Of a DNA stretch of 13,114 nucleotides, positions 12,961 to 13,114 are shown in pieces; the stretch's first letter is position 1, and each line of letters begins with the position of its first letter. The translations under genes and the position numbers were made by a program. Origin of the DNA: an uncultured Bdellovibrio sp. (GTDB lineage: Bacteria > Bdellovibrionota > Bdellovibrionia > Bdellovibrionales > Bdellovibrionaceae); assembly GCA_937871355.1 (NCBI GenBank), contig CALMPX010000084.1, forward strand, positions 1 through 13,114. Direction: 5' to 3'. The notes under the pieces are model-generated. The model was given only the letters and a program-made list of their open reading frames with translations. It had not been told where the DNA came from and made no database searches.

Positions 12961-13114
12961 ATTTCTTTATTCTTTTTTGAATTGAATTTAAATGTTTAAG
13001 TCCAGAAAAAATATTTTTCACATCTTGCGCCGTAAAATATTTTTTCAATTGTTTAGATTGAAGAACTTTACTTTCTAAAGATTCGTTTTCTTTTAAACCA
13101 AAAGCAGCTTCTTG
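12941..13114 (-). CDS. purB: Adenylosuccinate lyase, C-terminal fragment
   Basis: A minus-strand frame enters from the right edge and ends at TAA (12943-12941), leaving 57 visible residues with no start. The tail resembles the C-terminal domain of adenylosuccinate lyase. Its pattern Y26-F-T-A-Q-D-V-K-N-I-F-S-G-L-K-H-L-N-S-I-Q-K-R-I (about 24 residues) parallels the family's 'Y-L-s-e-x-E-L-d-x-i-F-D-x-x-Y-H-L-x-x-V-D-x-I-x-x-R-V'. PurB makes AMP and AICAR in purine synthesis. The active-site parts lie outside the window, so the call rests on similarity of the tail alone; another fumarate-lyase family member remains possible. The last 20 nt overlap the start of ldcA in another frame, which indicates one transcript. 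Confidence 0.55.
   Translation of the reverse strand, partial: QEAAFGLKENESLESKVLQSKQLKKYFTAQDVKNIFSGLKHLNSIQKRIKKYEKNLA

Overview
The window is a compact, AT-rich bacterial chromosome segment (mostly A/T by eye) with ten complete genes and two that run off the ends. All are ordinary chromosomal genes. I see no insertion sequence, prophage, CRISPR array, tRNA or rRNA. The diderm traits (exported proteins, an outer-membrane-type lipoprotein, meso-DAP muropeptide recycling), the low GC, and the mix of Mpl, LdcA, Uup and MutS with lineage-specific proteins suggest a Gram-negative bacterium, perhaps of the Bdellovibrionota or a related former deltaproteobacterial group. That assignment is inference; no marker gene here proves it.

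Layout from left to right. (1) Positions 1-1086, minus strand: a 3-hydroxyacyl-CoA dehydrogenase followed 24 nt later by the start of an exported S9-type peptidase cut by the left edge. (2) Positions 1183-2409, plus strand: a lone exported protein with an SH3-like segment and an Asp-box-like C-terminal part. It converges on (3), positions 2406-4237, minus strand: a translationally coupled pair made of a diverged protein with RelA/SpoT-synthetase-like motifs and a PlsC-type acyltransferase. (4) Positions 4318-4977, minus strand: a lipoprotein of unknown function, followed by a strong hairpin terminator. (5) Positions 5195-7012, plus strand: an ABC-F ATPase of the Uup type, with a TetR-style palindrome in its upstream region. 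(6) Positions 7013-13114, minus strand: an apparent operon reading purB (C-terminal end only), ldcA, a cytoplasmic-looking serine beta-lactamase-fold hydrolase, mpl and mutS.

How the genes work together. LdcA trims the terminal D-Ala from recovered tetrapeptides, and Mpl attaches the tripeptide to UDP-MurNAc, so region 6 is a cytoplasmic muropeptide-recycling module. The hydrolase between them is tightly linked and lacks a signal peptide, which makes it a candidate extra step in that pathway. MutS is downstream of this module after a 58-nt gap.

The most interesting item is the 368-residue protein at 3131-4237. It keeps a D-x-x-G-x-R motif, an E-V-Q-I motif and an E-H...Y-K ending, in the order seen in (p)ppGpp synthetase domains. 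It is coupled by a 4-nt start/stop overlap to a phospholipid acyltransferase, which raises the possibility of a nucleotide-signalling link to membrane lipid synthesis. That link is a hypothesis only.
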